A stretch of DNA of 21,346 bases. Origin: an uncultured Candidatus Saccharibacteria bacterium (GTDB lineage Bacteria; Patescibacteriota; Saccharimonadia; Saccharimonadales; Saccharimonadaceae). The notes beneath the pieces are model-generated. The model ran no database searches. It was not told the origin of the DNA and saw only the letters and a list, made by a program, of their open reading frames with translations. The stretch lies in assembly GCA_948623715.1 (NCBI GenBank), contig CAPHDI010000019.1:1-21346 (forward strand). Reading direction: 5' to 3'. Within the stretch, counting starts at the first letter, position 1; every line of letters starts with the position of its first letter. Shown here in pieces: positions 15,306-21,346 of this stretch. The position numbers and the translations under genes were made by a program.

Positions 15306-17729
15306 ATGGCAAAGACGAGGTCTACAAAAACGGGGAAGACCGCGAGTCGGGCAGGTGCAAAAAAGTCCACGCGTGGTCGGAAGAAAAGTACAAAATCGAC
15401 ACCAGAATATGAGTTGCCGGGAGGGTTTTGGCGGCAGATTTTGGCGATATTGATGCTGCTGGTCGCGGTGGTGTTGATAATTTCGTGGATGGGTGACGGG
15501 GGAGATCTCTTGAATGTGACTGACGGAATTCTAAATGAATGGATCGGGCGGGCACGATATTTGCTGCCGGCATTACTAGCGTGGTTGGCGGTGAAGATTT
15601 TCCGGAGTGAGAGTAATAAGCTGCCACCGGTGATGTGGACGGCGTCGCTACTGATGATATTCTGGGCGGCGGGGGTGTTCGGGCTATCGACAGTGGGGCA
15701 GGCGCATCCAAACGGGGGAATGGTCGGAGAGTGGCTGAATAGCTTTATTGTACAGATTTTGAATCCAGGTGCGGCGATAATAATATATATTATATTGATT
15801 TTTGTGACATTGCTATTTATTTTGCAGATGAATCCGGCGACGGCTTTTCATGCGGTAGGAAATTTATTCCGGACGACGGAGAAGAAAGAAGAAGTAACGG
15901 CGAAGGCAGAGCGGAAGGTGCGTGAGCCGAAGGAGAAGCTGAAACCAGCGCCGAAACTGTCGGATCTGGAGGTGGAGATTAATGACGGGTCAGCAACGGA
16001 TGAGGAAGAGCCGAAGCGGAAGAAGGAGAAGGTGGGGTTGTTCTCGAAGTTTGGAAAGAAGAAAAAGGATTCTTCTGCTGAAGAGGTGGAGCCAGTGGCA
16101 GCGAAGAAAGCTGAAGTGGCGGAGAAGGCGCCGGATCGGGCGTTGGTAGCGATGACGGATCCAGACTGGAAGATGCCGGGATTGGAGCTGCTAGAAAAGA
16201 AGCAATCAGCGGCAGATGCGGGCGATGTGCGGCAGAATGCGGCGTTGATTAAGTCGACATTGTCGGATTTTGGAATTGATGTGGAGATGGGGGATGCGAA
16301 TAAGGGGCCAAGAATTACGCAATATACAATGCGGCCACCTTCGGGGGTGAACTTATCGAAGATTCTTGCGCGGGATAAAGAGCTGGCGCTTAATCTGGCG
16401 GTCGATAAGATTCGTATCGAAGCCCCGATACCGGGGACGAGGTTGGTAGGCGTGGAAGTGCCGAATGTGAAGTCAGCAGATGTGCGGTTACGCGGAGTAC
16501 TAGAAAGTCCGGAGTGGAAGAAGGCGGCGGTGGATCCATTGATTTTTGCGGTGGGGAAGGACATTTCTGGTAAGGCAGTGGTGGCGAATCTTGCGAAGAT
16601 GCCGCATCTCCTGATCGCAGGTACGACGGGTTCTGGTAAGTCGGTGATGACGAATACTTTAATCTCTTCGTTGCTATATCATAATGCGCCGAGTGATTTG
16701 AAGCTGATCATCGTAGATCCGAAGCAGGTGGAAATGGTGCAATATAATGATATTCCACATCTCTTGACTCCGATTATTACGTCGGTAGAGAAGGCGCTGT
16801 CGGCGATGAAGTGGGCGGTGAATGAGATGGAAAAGCGCTATACGATTATGGCGGAGGAAAAAGTTAAGAACATTGTCGATTATAATACGAAGATGGCGAA
16901 AAAAGTCGAAGCGGAAAAGGCGGTAGAGGCGAAGAAGGCTGCGGTCGGAGGTGAGAATGCGGAGACGGAAAAGGCTGAGAAGGCGGCGCCGGTCGATCCG
17001 CAAGGTGAGCAGATGCCGTATATTGTGGTGATTATCGATGAGATGGCAGATCTTATGATGATGGCGGGGAAGGATCTGGAGATGCTGATTGTGAGGATTG
17101 CACAGAAAGGACGCGCGGCGGGGATTCACCTAGTGCTCGCAACGCAACGTCCAGAGGCGAAAGTGATCACGGGTCTGATTAAGGCGAATATTCCAGGGAA
17201 GATTGCTTTCGCGGTGGGGAGTCAGATTGATTCGCGGATTATGCTGGATCAGAGCGGGGCGGAAAAACTGCTTGGTAAGGGTGATATGCTAATGCTGACG
17301 ACGGAAATGATGGGGAAGCCGCGACGAATACAGGGTGCCTGGGCGAGCGATGAGGACGTGGCGAAGATGACGGATTTTCTTAGAGCGCAGCGTGCACCAG
17401 AGTATAACAAGGAGGTGATTGCACAGGCAGTGCAGATTAAGGGTATGGGGCCGGCGGATGGGGGAGCGATCGGTGATCTTGGCCGGCGATATGACCCGAA
17501 TGACCCGGTAGTGAGGAAGGCAATAGAGATAACTCTCAGACAAGGGAAGTTCTCGACGGCGTCACTGCAGACGTGGCTAGGAAAAGGGCACGGCTTCGTG
17601 TCGGGTCTCGCGATATGGCTAGAGGAGATTGGGGTGATCGGGCCGGCGAATGGGCATAAGCCGCGAGACGTGAATATTACAACGATGGAAGAGTTTGAGC
17701 AACTGGCGGGCGGGGGCGGAGAAGAATAA
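15306..17729 (+). CDS. ftsK: DNA translocase FtsK
   Basis: FtsK anchors at the septum and pumps chromosomal DNA during division. The 807-residue protein has a basic N-terminus (1-35) and about four transmembrane helices (about 40-175). A charged Lys/Glu-rich linker (about 195-280) follows, then the alpha/beta motor with Walker A GTTGSGKS (439-446, Lys445) and Walker B VVIIDEMAD (Asp578, Glu579). LVLATQRPEAKVITGLIKANIP and a C-terminal gamma winged-helix domain (about 720-790, with FSTASLQTWLGKGHGF) complete it. The gamma domain reads polar DNA motifs and activates XerCD in model bacteria. The linker is short compared with E. coli FtsK and similar to SpoIIIE-type proteins. An insertion rich in Lys, Ala and Glu (about 525-570) lies within the motor. 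Confidence 0.95.
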   Translation: MAKTRSTKTGKTASRAGAKKSTRGRKKSTKSTPEYELPGGFWRQILAILMLLVAVVLIISWMGDGGDLLNVTDGILNEWIGRARYLLPALLAWLAVKIFRSESNKLPPVMWTASLLMIFWAAGVFGLSTVGQAHPNGGMVGEWLNSFIVQILNPGAAIIIYIILIFVTLLFILQMNPATAFHAVGNLFRTTEKKEEVTAKAERKVREPKEKLKPAPKLSDLEVEINDGSATDEEEPKRKKEKVGLFSKFGKKKKDSSAEEVEPVAAKKAEVAEKAPDRALVAMTDPDWKMPGLELLEKKQSAADAGDVRQNAALIKSTLSDFGIDVEMGDANKGPRITQYTMRPPSGVNLSKILARDKELALNLAVDKIRIEAPIPGTRLVGVEVPNVKSADVRLRGVLESPEWKKAAVDPLIFAVGKDISGKAVVANLAKMPHLLIAGTTGSGKSVMTNTLISSLLYHNAPSDLKLIIVDPKQVEMVQYNDIPHLLTPIITSVEKALSAMKWAVNEMEKRYTIMAEEKVKNIVDYNTKMAKKVEAEKAVEAKKAAVGGENAETEKAEKAAPVDPQGEQMPYIVVIIDEMADLMMMAGKDLEMLIVRIAQKGRAAGIHLVLATQRPEAKVITGLIKANIPGKIAFAVGSQIDSRIMLDQSGAEKLLGKGDMLMLTTEMMGKPRRIQGAWASDEDVAKMTDFLRAQRAPEYNKEVIAQAVQIKGMGPADGGAIGDLGRRYDPNDPVVRKAIEITLRQGKFSTASLQTWLGKGHGFVSGLAIWLEEIGVIGPANGHKPRDVNITTMEEFEQLAGGGGEE

Positions 17730-17767
17730 TTTAGGCTGTCGGTGTTGATTTATAGGGGGAAGTGTGA

Positions 17768-17850
17768 TATATTTATAGGGTATATTAGCTCAGCGAGCGG
17801 GTGTTTGAAGAAGTTTTAGAGCCGCGCTTGCTTTAACCAAAGGAGTTGTA
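17768..17850 (+). promoter_or_regulatory. rpsF operon promoter and leader with possible S6:S18 binding motif
   Basis: TGATATATT (hexamer 17768-17773) suggests a start near 17780. AGCGAGCG (17792-17799) pairs with CGCTTGCT (17825-17832) and CCG (17822-17824) sits unpaired on the 3' side. Many bacterial rpsF leaders carry a stem with a bulged CCG bound by the S6:S18 pair, and this one fits that general layout. AAAGGAG precedes the ATG. The match is by eye only. Confidence 0.5.
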
Positions 17851-18210
17851 ATGAAAAATTACGAACTTACGCTGCTTTTTCATCCGGATCTTGAGATGAA
17901 TTTGGAGCCTGCCACTACTAAGGTCAAGGAATTGATCGAGAAGAATGGTGGTAAAATCACGAAGGAAGTCAATGATAGCAAGAAGCATTTGGCTTACCCG
18001 ATCAAGGGTCAGGATTTCGCGGTATATTACTACTACGAAGTCGAGTTGCCGGCTGATGCTCCAAAGAAAATGGAGAGTGTATTAAACATTACGGATGAGG
18101 TATTACGTTATTTGATGGTCACCGTAGATGAGCGCAAGCTAAAATATGAAGCAAAGCAGGCTGCGCGCAAACCGCATGGTGAAGATTCTGATAACGAGGA
18201 TCAGCAATAA
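17851..18210 (+). CDS. rpsF: 30S ribosomal protein S6
   Basis: S6 binds S18 and the central domain of 16S rRNA. The 119-residue protein starts MKNYELTLLFHPDL, has the central YPIKGQDFAVYYYYEVELP strand and LRYLMVTVDE near the end, and finishes with an acidic tail (EDSDNEDQQ), as in many S6 proteins. AAAGGAG (17840-17846) is the Shine-Dalgarno. Its stop codon overlaps the ssb start (TAATG), which shows translational coupling. First gene of rpsF-ssb-rpsR-efp. Confidence 0.95.
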   Translation: MKNYELTLLFHPDLEMNLEPATTKVKELIEKNGGKITKEVNDSKKHLAYPIKGQDFAVYYYYEVELPADAPKKMESVLNITDEVLRYLMVTVDERKLKYEAKQAARKPHGEDSDNEDQQ

Positions 18211-18689
18211 TGCGGGGCTTTGCGAAGGCCTTTGTCGCAGGCAACCTCACACGCGACCCAGAAACGCGAGCAACACCGAGCGGAGCACAAGTAACGAACT
18301 TCTCAATTGCGGTAAATCGTTCCTTTAAGGGGAGTGACGGCAGTCAGCAAGAGCAGGTTTCTTATCTAGAATGTGTAGCTTGGGGACGGACTGGCGAGAC
18401 AATCGCACAGTACACGAAGAAAGGTTCGAGCCTACTTGTAACAGGACGTCTCGAACAGCGGAGCTGGGATGATAAAAACACGGGCCAGAAACGTTCGCGT
18501 ACAGAAATTATCGTAGAGGATTTTGCATTCCTCGGCGGTGGTAATGGCGGGAACGGGGGCGGATCGAGTTACGGTTCAAGCGCCGGTTCGAGCAGGCCTT
18601 CGTCAAGGGCGACGAAATCAAATGATGATTTCGTGCCGGATGATTTGCCGGAAGACGAAGCAATTAACTTGGACGATATTCCATTTTAG
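18210..18689 (+). CDS. ssb: Single-stranded DNA-binding protein
   Basis: SSB coats single-stranded DNA and recruits repair and replication enzymes. The 159-residue protein has the OB fold in residues 1-110 (GNLTRDPETRATPSGAQV, NFSIAVNRSF, YLECVAWG, GRLEQRSWDDK). A Gly/Ser-rich linker follows, then the acidic tip LDDIPF that partner proteins bind. The start overlaps the rpsF stop by one base. The order rpsF-ssb-rpsR is conserved across bacteria. Confidence 0.96.
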   Translation: MRGFAKAFVAGNLTRDPETRATPSGAQVTNFSIAVNRSFKGSDGSQQEQVSYLECVAWGRTGETIAQYTKKGSSLLVTGRLEQRSWDDKNTGQKRSRTEIIVEDFAFLGGGNGGNGGGSSYGSSAGSSRPSSRATKSNDDFVPDDLPEDEAINLDDIPF

Positions 18690-18715
18690 TAGGTGGGGAA
18701 GGAGAGAATAAAATT

Positions 18716-18913
18716 ATGAGAAAAGTAAAGACTAATCCAAATTTATATTTTGATTATCGCGATGTAAAGACATTGCAGCGCTACATTGATGCCTATGGCC
18801 GGATCGAGCCGATGAGTAAGACTGGTCTCACGGCAAAGCAGCAGAGGCAGCTTGCGGTGGCAATTAAGAGGGCACGACACCTAGCATTACTACCATTCGT
18901 AGCGGAGAGATAG
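18716..18913 (+). CDS. rpsR: 30S ribosomal protein S18
   Basis: S18 partners S6 on the 30S platform. The 65-residue protein is short against about 75 in E. coli because the basic N-terminus is trimmed. The core is clear: FDYRDVKTLQRYID, then GRIEPMSKTGLTAKQQRQLAVAIKRARHLALLPF. GGAAGGAG lies upstream of ATG. It ends three bases before efp. Confidence 0.95.
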   Translation: MRKVKTNPNLYFDYRDVKTLQRYIDAYGRIEPMSKTGLTAKQQRQLAVAIKRARHLALLPFVAER

Positions 18914-18916
18914 AGC

Positions 18917-19477
18917 ATGTACGGTCCAATCGATTTAAAGAAGAATGTGCTGATTACCCTGGATGGGCAGCCGTATAAGGTGATTGAATATTCACAGAAA
19001 GTCATGGGACGGGGTGGTTCGATTGTGAATGTGAAAGTGAAAAACTTAATCACGGGCGCGTTATTGCCAAAAACTTTTAAAGGGCAAGAAAAAATCGAGC
19101 CGGCGGAAGTAACGACGAAAAAGGTTCAGTATCTCTATAAGGATGATGATAAATTTTACTTCATGGATCCGGAAACTTTCGAGCAGTATGAACTCGCGGC
19201 GGATATGGTCGGTGATGCGAAGGATTTCATGCGCGATGGTGATGAAATGGAGATTCAGTTCTACAACGGAACGCCGATCAACTTGACTTTGCCGAAGAAT
19301 ATTTGGCTAGAGGTAACGTATACAGAAACAGCCGTGAAAGGTGATACGACTTCGTCAGTGCAGAAGGATGCGACGCTTGAGACGGGGGTGGTGATCAAAG
19401 TGCCAGCATTTATCAAGACGGGGGATGTGGTTTCAGTCGATACCGAGACATACGCGTATCGCGAGCGAAAGAAATAG
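18917..19477 (+). CDS. efp: Translation elongation factor P
   Basis: EF-P relieves ribosome stalling at polyproline stretches. The 186-residue protein has the three expected beta domains: an N-terminal KOW-like domain (GQPYKVIEYSQKV), then FMDPETFEQYEL, and a C-terminal OB domain ending with GDVVSVDTETYAYRERKK. The tip of the domain I loop reads MGRGGS, so Arg32 stands where Lys is modified in E. coli or B. subtilis, and Met replaces the usual Pro. Arg-type EF-P of Pseudomonas is rhamnosylated by EarP; no earP is seen here, and the modification is unknown. The gene follows rpsR by three bases with only a weak Shine-Dalgarno, which suggests coupling to the upstream operon. The Pro-rich surface proteins nearby are possible clients. 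Confidence 0.95.
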   Translation: MYGPIDLKKNVLITLDGQPYKVIEYSQKVMGRGGSIVNVKVKNLITGALLPKTFKGQEKIEPAEVTTKKVQYLYKDDDKFYFMDPETFEQYELAADMVGDAKDFMRDGDEMEIQFYNGTPINLTLPKNIWLEVTYTETAVKGDTTSSVQKDATLETGVVIKVPAFIKTGDVVSVDTETYAYRERKK

Positions 19478-19598
19478 GGCTCGTTCTCTTGGGCTATTGC
19501 GGTGTCAGAAGCTCCGCCTCGCAGGAGACGTACGATAAGTGCGTCTCCTTTGCGGTGCTCGCTTCTTCCTAGCACTAGCTCCAAGATAACTTCGCCCT
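19476..19598. repeat. Long imperfect inverted repeat filling the efp / Nudix intergenic region
   Basis: Nested arms pair across the whole gap: AGGGC (19476-19480) with GCCCT (19594-19598), CTTGGGCTA (19488-19496) with TAGCTCCAAG (19576-19585, one bulge), AGAAGC (19507-19512) with GCTTCT (19561-19566), and AGGAGACG (19523-19530) with CGTCTCCT (19542-19549). The inner stem followed by TTTG can end efp transcription. The whole forms a roughly 120-nt hairpin readable on both strands. It may be a bidirectional terminator, a small structured RNA or a degenerate mobile-element remnant. Confidence 0.65.
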
Positions 19599-19603
19599 AA
19601 AGT

Positions 19604-20041
19604 CTAAAGTAGTTTGGTGTGGAAAAAGCGCCAGGCTTCTTTCCACTCAGAGAAAGTGAGGAGGTCTTCGACTTCAGAAAAGGGGACCCAGCGGGCTTGG
19701 GAGATTTCGGAATCTTGTTTTGTGAGGGATTGGTCGGGATCTTTTAGACGGGCGAGGAAGAGGACGACCTCTTTGTCGATATCTTCGGCGGGTTGATGAT
19801 TAGTGGTACGGTTGCTAAGATTACGGTGGTCGATGATATAGGAGAAGCTGTGACGGACGGAGGGGTCGATGATGATGTCTAGCCCGGTTTCTTCTTTGAC
19901 TTCGCGGAGGGCGGTTTCAACCTCGGATTCATTGGGCTCGACATGGCCTTTGGGAAATCCCCAGAAGCCGTTGTTTTGATAGATGAGAAGAGCGGAGTCG
20001 TGATCAATGATGACGGCGCCGCAGGCTTTTTCGTGGATCAT
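19604..20041 (-). CDS. Nudix hydrolase, Ap4A-hydrolase/MutT type
   Basis: Nudix enzymes cleave nucleoside diphosphates linked to another group, using a metal ion. The 145-residue protein has a clear Nudix box at residues 32-54: GHVEPNESEVETALREVKEETGL fits G-x5-E-x7-R-E-x2-E-E-x-G (shown here as GHVEPNE and REVKEETGL). The N-terminus EKACGAVII with NGFWGFPKGHVEPNES resembles bis(5'-nucleosyl)-tetraphosphatases, so Ap4A is a plausible substrate. Other Nudix substrates cannot be excluded. The start codon lies six bases after an extended -10, so the mRNA is probably leaderless. It is convergent with efp. Confidence 0.85.
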   Translation of the reverse strand: MIHEKACGAVIIDHDSALLIYQNNGFWGFPKGHVEPNESEVETALREVKEETGLDIIIDPSVRHSFSYIIDHRNLSNRTTNHQPAEDIDKEVVLFLARLKDPDQSLTKQDSEISQARWVPFSEVEDLLTFSEWKEAWRFFHTKLL

Positions 20042-20047
20042 GAAGGT

Positions 20048-20053
20048 ATTATA
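20048..20053 (-). promoter_or_regulatory. Extended -10 promoter of the Nudix gene (leaderless)
   Basis: On the minus strand TGCTATAAT is followed by ACCTTC and then the ATG at 20041. The six-base gap equals that of four plus-strand genes. Confidence 0.7.
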
Positions 20054-20102
20054 GCACGACAGGGGAAAGAATGTGAAATTTAATCTTCAGGCAGGGGAAG
20101 AG

Positions 20103-20189
20103 ATGATCTGGGCGACGAAGATTTTGAAGAATTACATCGTTGGTGGGGTGGCGGAGAAAGTGGCGAATCTTTTTGTATTTTGTCATTAA
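20103..20189 (+). CDS. Possible 28-residue small ORF
   Basis: ATG at 20103 follows AGGGGAAGAG and the frame ends with TAA at 20187-20189. The peptide would begin MIWATKILKNY and end VFCH. No promoter or conservation evidence is available, so this is a weak call. The rest of 20054-20234 shows nothing recognisable. Confidence 0.15.
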   Translation: MIWATKILKNYIVGGVAEKVANLFVFCH

Positions 20190-20273
20190 GGGTCGTTCGT
20201 TTTTGACGGGAATAGGCGAATTGCGGTGTGGTAGATGGCGGGGTTTGTTTGTGACGGGTGCGTTGTAAGATGG

Positions 20274-20279
20274 TATAAT
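20274..20279 (+). promoter_or_regulatory. Extended -10 promoter of the TlyA-like gene (leaderless)
   Basis: TGGTATAAT (hexamer 20274-20279) lies six bases before the ATG at 20286, with no Shine-Dalgarno between. Confidence 0.75.
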
Positions 20280-20285
20280 ATAGAT

Positions 20286-20954
20286 ATGGAAAAACAGATG
20301 GTCGGTAGGGCGGAATTGAAGCTGGAAGAGGCGGTGAAAGCGTTTCGGTATGATTTTCGGGGAAAGATAGTGTTTGATATTGGGTCGTCGACGGGTGGAT
20401 TTACGGAATTAGCGTTGAAGCTAGGAGCGAAGAAGGTCTATGCGATAGAAAAAGGCACCCGGCAGATGAAGGCGCCGCTTCGGTATGACGCACGGATTTG
20501 TCTGCTGGAGAAGACGGATGTGTTTGATGTGATCGTGTCGAAGCAGCGGCCAACGATTACAGAGAGATGGGTAGTGGTGCTAGGGTGCGGAGGTGTAGCA
20601 GAGCTGGAGGGCAAGGTGGATACGGTATTGGCGGATGTGTCGTTTATAAGCCTGACGCGAGTGCTTGCGCACGCGAAGAAGGATATTGCCGGGCGGGGGA
20701 CGGATTATCTGGTGATGCTAAAGCCGCAGTTTGAGGCGTATCCGGATCAGCTGGTTAAGGGGGTGGTGAAAAATGAGAAGATGCGACGAGAGATTATTAA
20801 GCGGTTTGAGATGTGGCTGGGGAAGAACGGATTTGTGATTGTGAATAAGCGAGATAACGATACGGTGGGGAAGGTCGGAGGAAATCGGGAGAGATTCTAT
20901 TGGCTGAAGAATGGGGGATTCGGCACAAAAAATGAGCGGAAAAGCTTGCATTAA
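20286..20954 (+). CDS. TlyA/FtsJ-like rRNA 2'-O-methyltransferase lacking the S4 domain
   Basis: TlyA proteins methylate ribose 2'-OH groups of rRNA using S-adenosylmethionine. The 222-residue protein begins just before the catalytic domain. GRAELKLEEAVKAF matches the start of the TlyA methyltransferase domain, VFDIGSSTGGFTE (about 29-41) is the SAM-binding motif, DVSFISL (from Asp117) is a TlyA signature, and KPQFE starts at Lys146. The S4 RNA-binding domain of about 60 residues that normally comes first is absent. The in-frame ATG at 20235 adds only 17 unrelated residues and lies before the promoter. A short insertion (about 75-110) separates the SAM motif from DVSFISL. The mRNA is probably leaderless. 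Whether it still acts on rRNA without S4 is uncertain. Confidence 0.8.
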   Translation: MEKQMVGRAELKLEEAVKAFRYDFRGKIVFDIGSSTGGFTELALKLGAKKVYAIEKGTRQMKAPLRYDARICLLEKTDVFDVIVSKQRPTITERWVVVLGCGGVAELEGKVDTVLADVSFISLTRVLAHAKKDIAGRGTDYLVMLKPQFEAYPDQLVKGVVKNEKMRREIIKRFEMWLGKNGFVIVNKRDNDTVGKVGGNRERFYWLKNGGFGTKNERKSLH

Positions 20955-20992
20955 TTTAAGATTAGTGATTATATGGGAATATAAGTAGTTTA

Positions 20993-21023
20993 ATTACTCT
21001 TTGCTTAGGCAGAGAGTAATTTT
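20993..21023 (+). terminator. Intrinsic terminator of the TlyA-like gene
   Basis: ATTACTCT (20993-21000) pairs with AGAGTAAT (21013-21020), followed by TTTG. It lies about 40 bases after the stop codon. Confidence 0.75.
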
Positions 21024-21094
21024 GATTTGGTAAGAGAAAGATAGGGGTGGAGGGAATTTTTAGGTTTTTATGTAAAATGGGAACGGGAGTGTGG

Positions 21095-21337
21095 TATAAT
21101 AGGAATGTTACAGTCATTTATGATAAAAGAGCAAGTTTTTTCTTTTGTCAGCCATTAAAAAGGCACTATTAGGGAGCTTTTTGTTGGCTGTCGAAAGATT
21201 TGCTTAAATAAATGGCTGTAACACCCCTAGTGGTGCCTTTTTGTTGGTATAGAAAAGATGCATGTGGCGTACCAACGGAAGTAGATAGGTAAAAAGGCGC
21301 CGCTAGGTCCTATCAATACAACAACAGGAGGGCCGTA
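21095..21337 (+). promoter_or_regulatory. Promoter and structured leader RNA, copy 3 (candidate new cis-regulatory element)
   Basis: TGGTATAAT (hexamer 21095-21100) puts the start near 21107. P1 pairs 21106-21121 with 21208-21223 (16 bp, one G-U). P2 pairs 21141-21154 with 21185-21198 (one U-U mismatch). The P2 loop segment AAAAAGGCACTATTAGGG (21157-21174) can pair over 18 bp with 21225-21242, one base 3' of P1 and ending in the T-tract. P3 pairs 21243-21249 with 21270-21276; P4 pairs 21284-21289 with 21309-21314. The P4 loop AAAAAGGCGCCGCTAGG (21291-21307) can pair over 17 bp with the same T-tract segment. CAGGAGGG then leads to the ATG at 21338. P1 and P2 have quite different sequences from copy 1 but the same positions. 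Confidence 0.8.
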
Positions 21338-21346
21338 ATGCGCAAA
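21338..21346 (+). CDS. Start of the next gene, probably a fourth FISUMP-type surface protein (cut by window end)
   Basis: Only ATG and two codons (Met-Arg-Lys) are visible. The call rests on the leader copy in front of it, which elsewhere in the window precedes FISUMP genes, and on GGAGG six bases before ATG. Confidence 0.5.

Noticed and set aside
1..21346. CRISPR arrays, insertion sequences or phage genes
   Set aside because: No regularly spaced repeats, transposase, integrase or phage proteins were seen.

Overview
The window looks like a chromosomal segment of a Patescibacteria/CPR bacterium, most likely Candidatus Saccharibacteria (TM7). The evidence is a set of modular cell-surface proteins with FISUMP domains (Fibrobacter succinogenes major paralogous domain), compact housekeeping genes, extended -10 promoters that often abut the start codon, and a degenerate DHH protein in the place of nrnA. 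The lineage is inferred from gene content and style; no marker phylogeny was run. The standard genetic code fits every gene, but none of the 18 complete stop codons is TGA (nine TAA, nine TAG).

Layout from left to right. 1-1107 is the 3' part of a FISUMP surface protein, followed by a terminator. 1277-2581 is a single-pass membrane protein. 2675-4414 is a long structured leader plus a second FISUMP protein. 4463-5674 is a leaderless SufS-type cysteine desulfurase. 5757-7673 is a degenerate DHH protein with a long low-complexity tail, followed by truB (7782-8498). Then come tRNA-Ser(CGA), a minus-strand anchored surface protein (8830-9924), and a third FISUMP protein (10426-11826) with its own structured leader. 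The rest is housekeeping: rpsO, a minus-strand hypothetical, pnp, ftsK, the rpsF-ssb-rpsR-efp cluster, a minus-strand Nudix hydrolase and a TlyA-like methyltransferase. The window ends just after the start codon of a fourth gene behind another copy of the structured leader.

How the genes relate. The DHH-truB-rpsO-pnp order is the remnant of the common bacterial nrnA-truB-rpsO-pnp cluster, here split by about 3.4 kb of tRNA and surface-protein genes. rpsF-ssb-rpsR is the usual ribosomal/SSB operon, extended by efp. Most housekeeping genes have almost no 5' UTR: in five of them exactly six bases separate the -10 hexamer from ATG.

The strongest candidate for something undescribed is the leader RNA in front of the FISUMP-type genes, at 2675-2923, 10205-10425 and 21095-21337. 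All three copies fold into the same architecture although their primary sequences differ. A 15-16 bp helix starts at the predicted 5' end and encloses an inner arm. That arm carries an apical segment that can pair over 14-18 bp with the segment just 3' of the outer helix, next to a U-tract. The helices are kept by compensatory changes. Two copies also carry a second, downstream competitor for the same segment, so the element looks like a pseudoknotted or switching cis-regulatory RNA controlling surface-protein expression.
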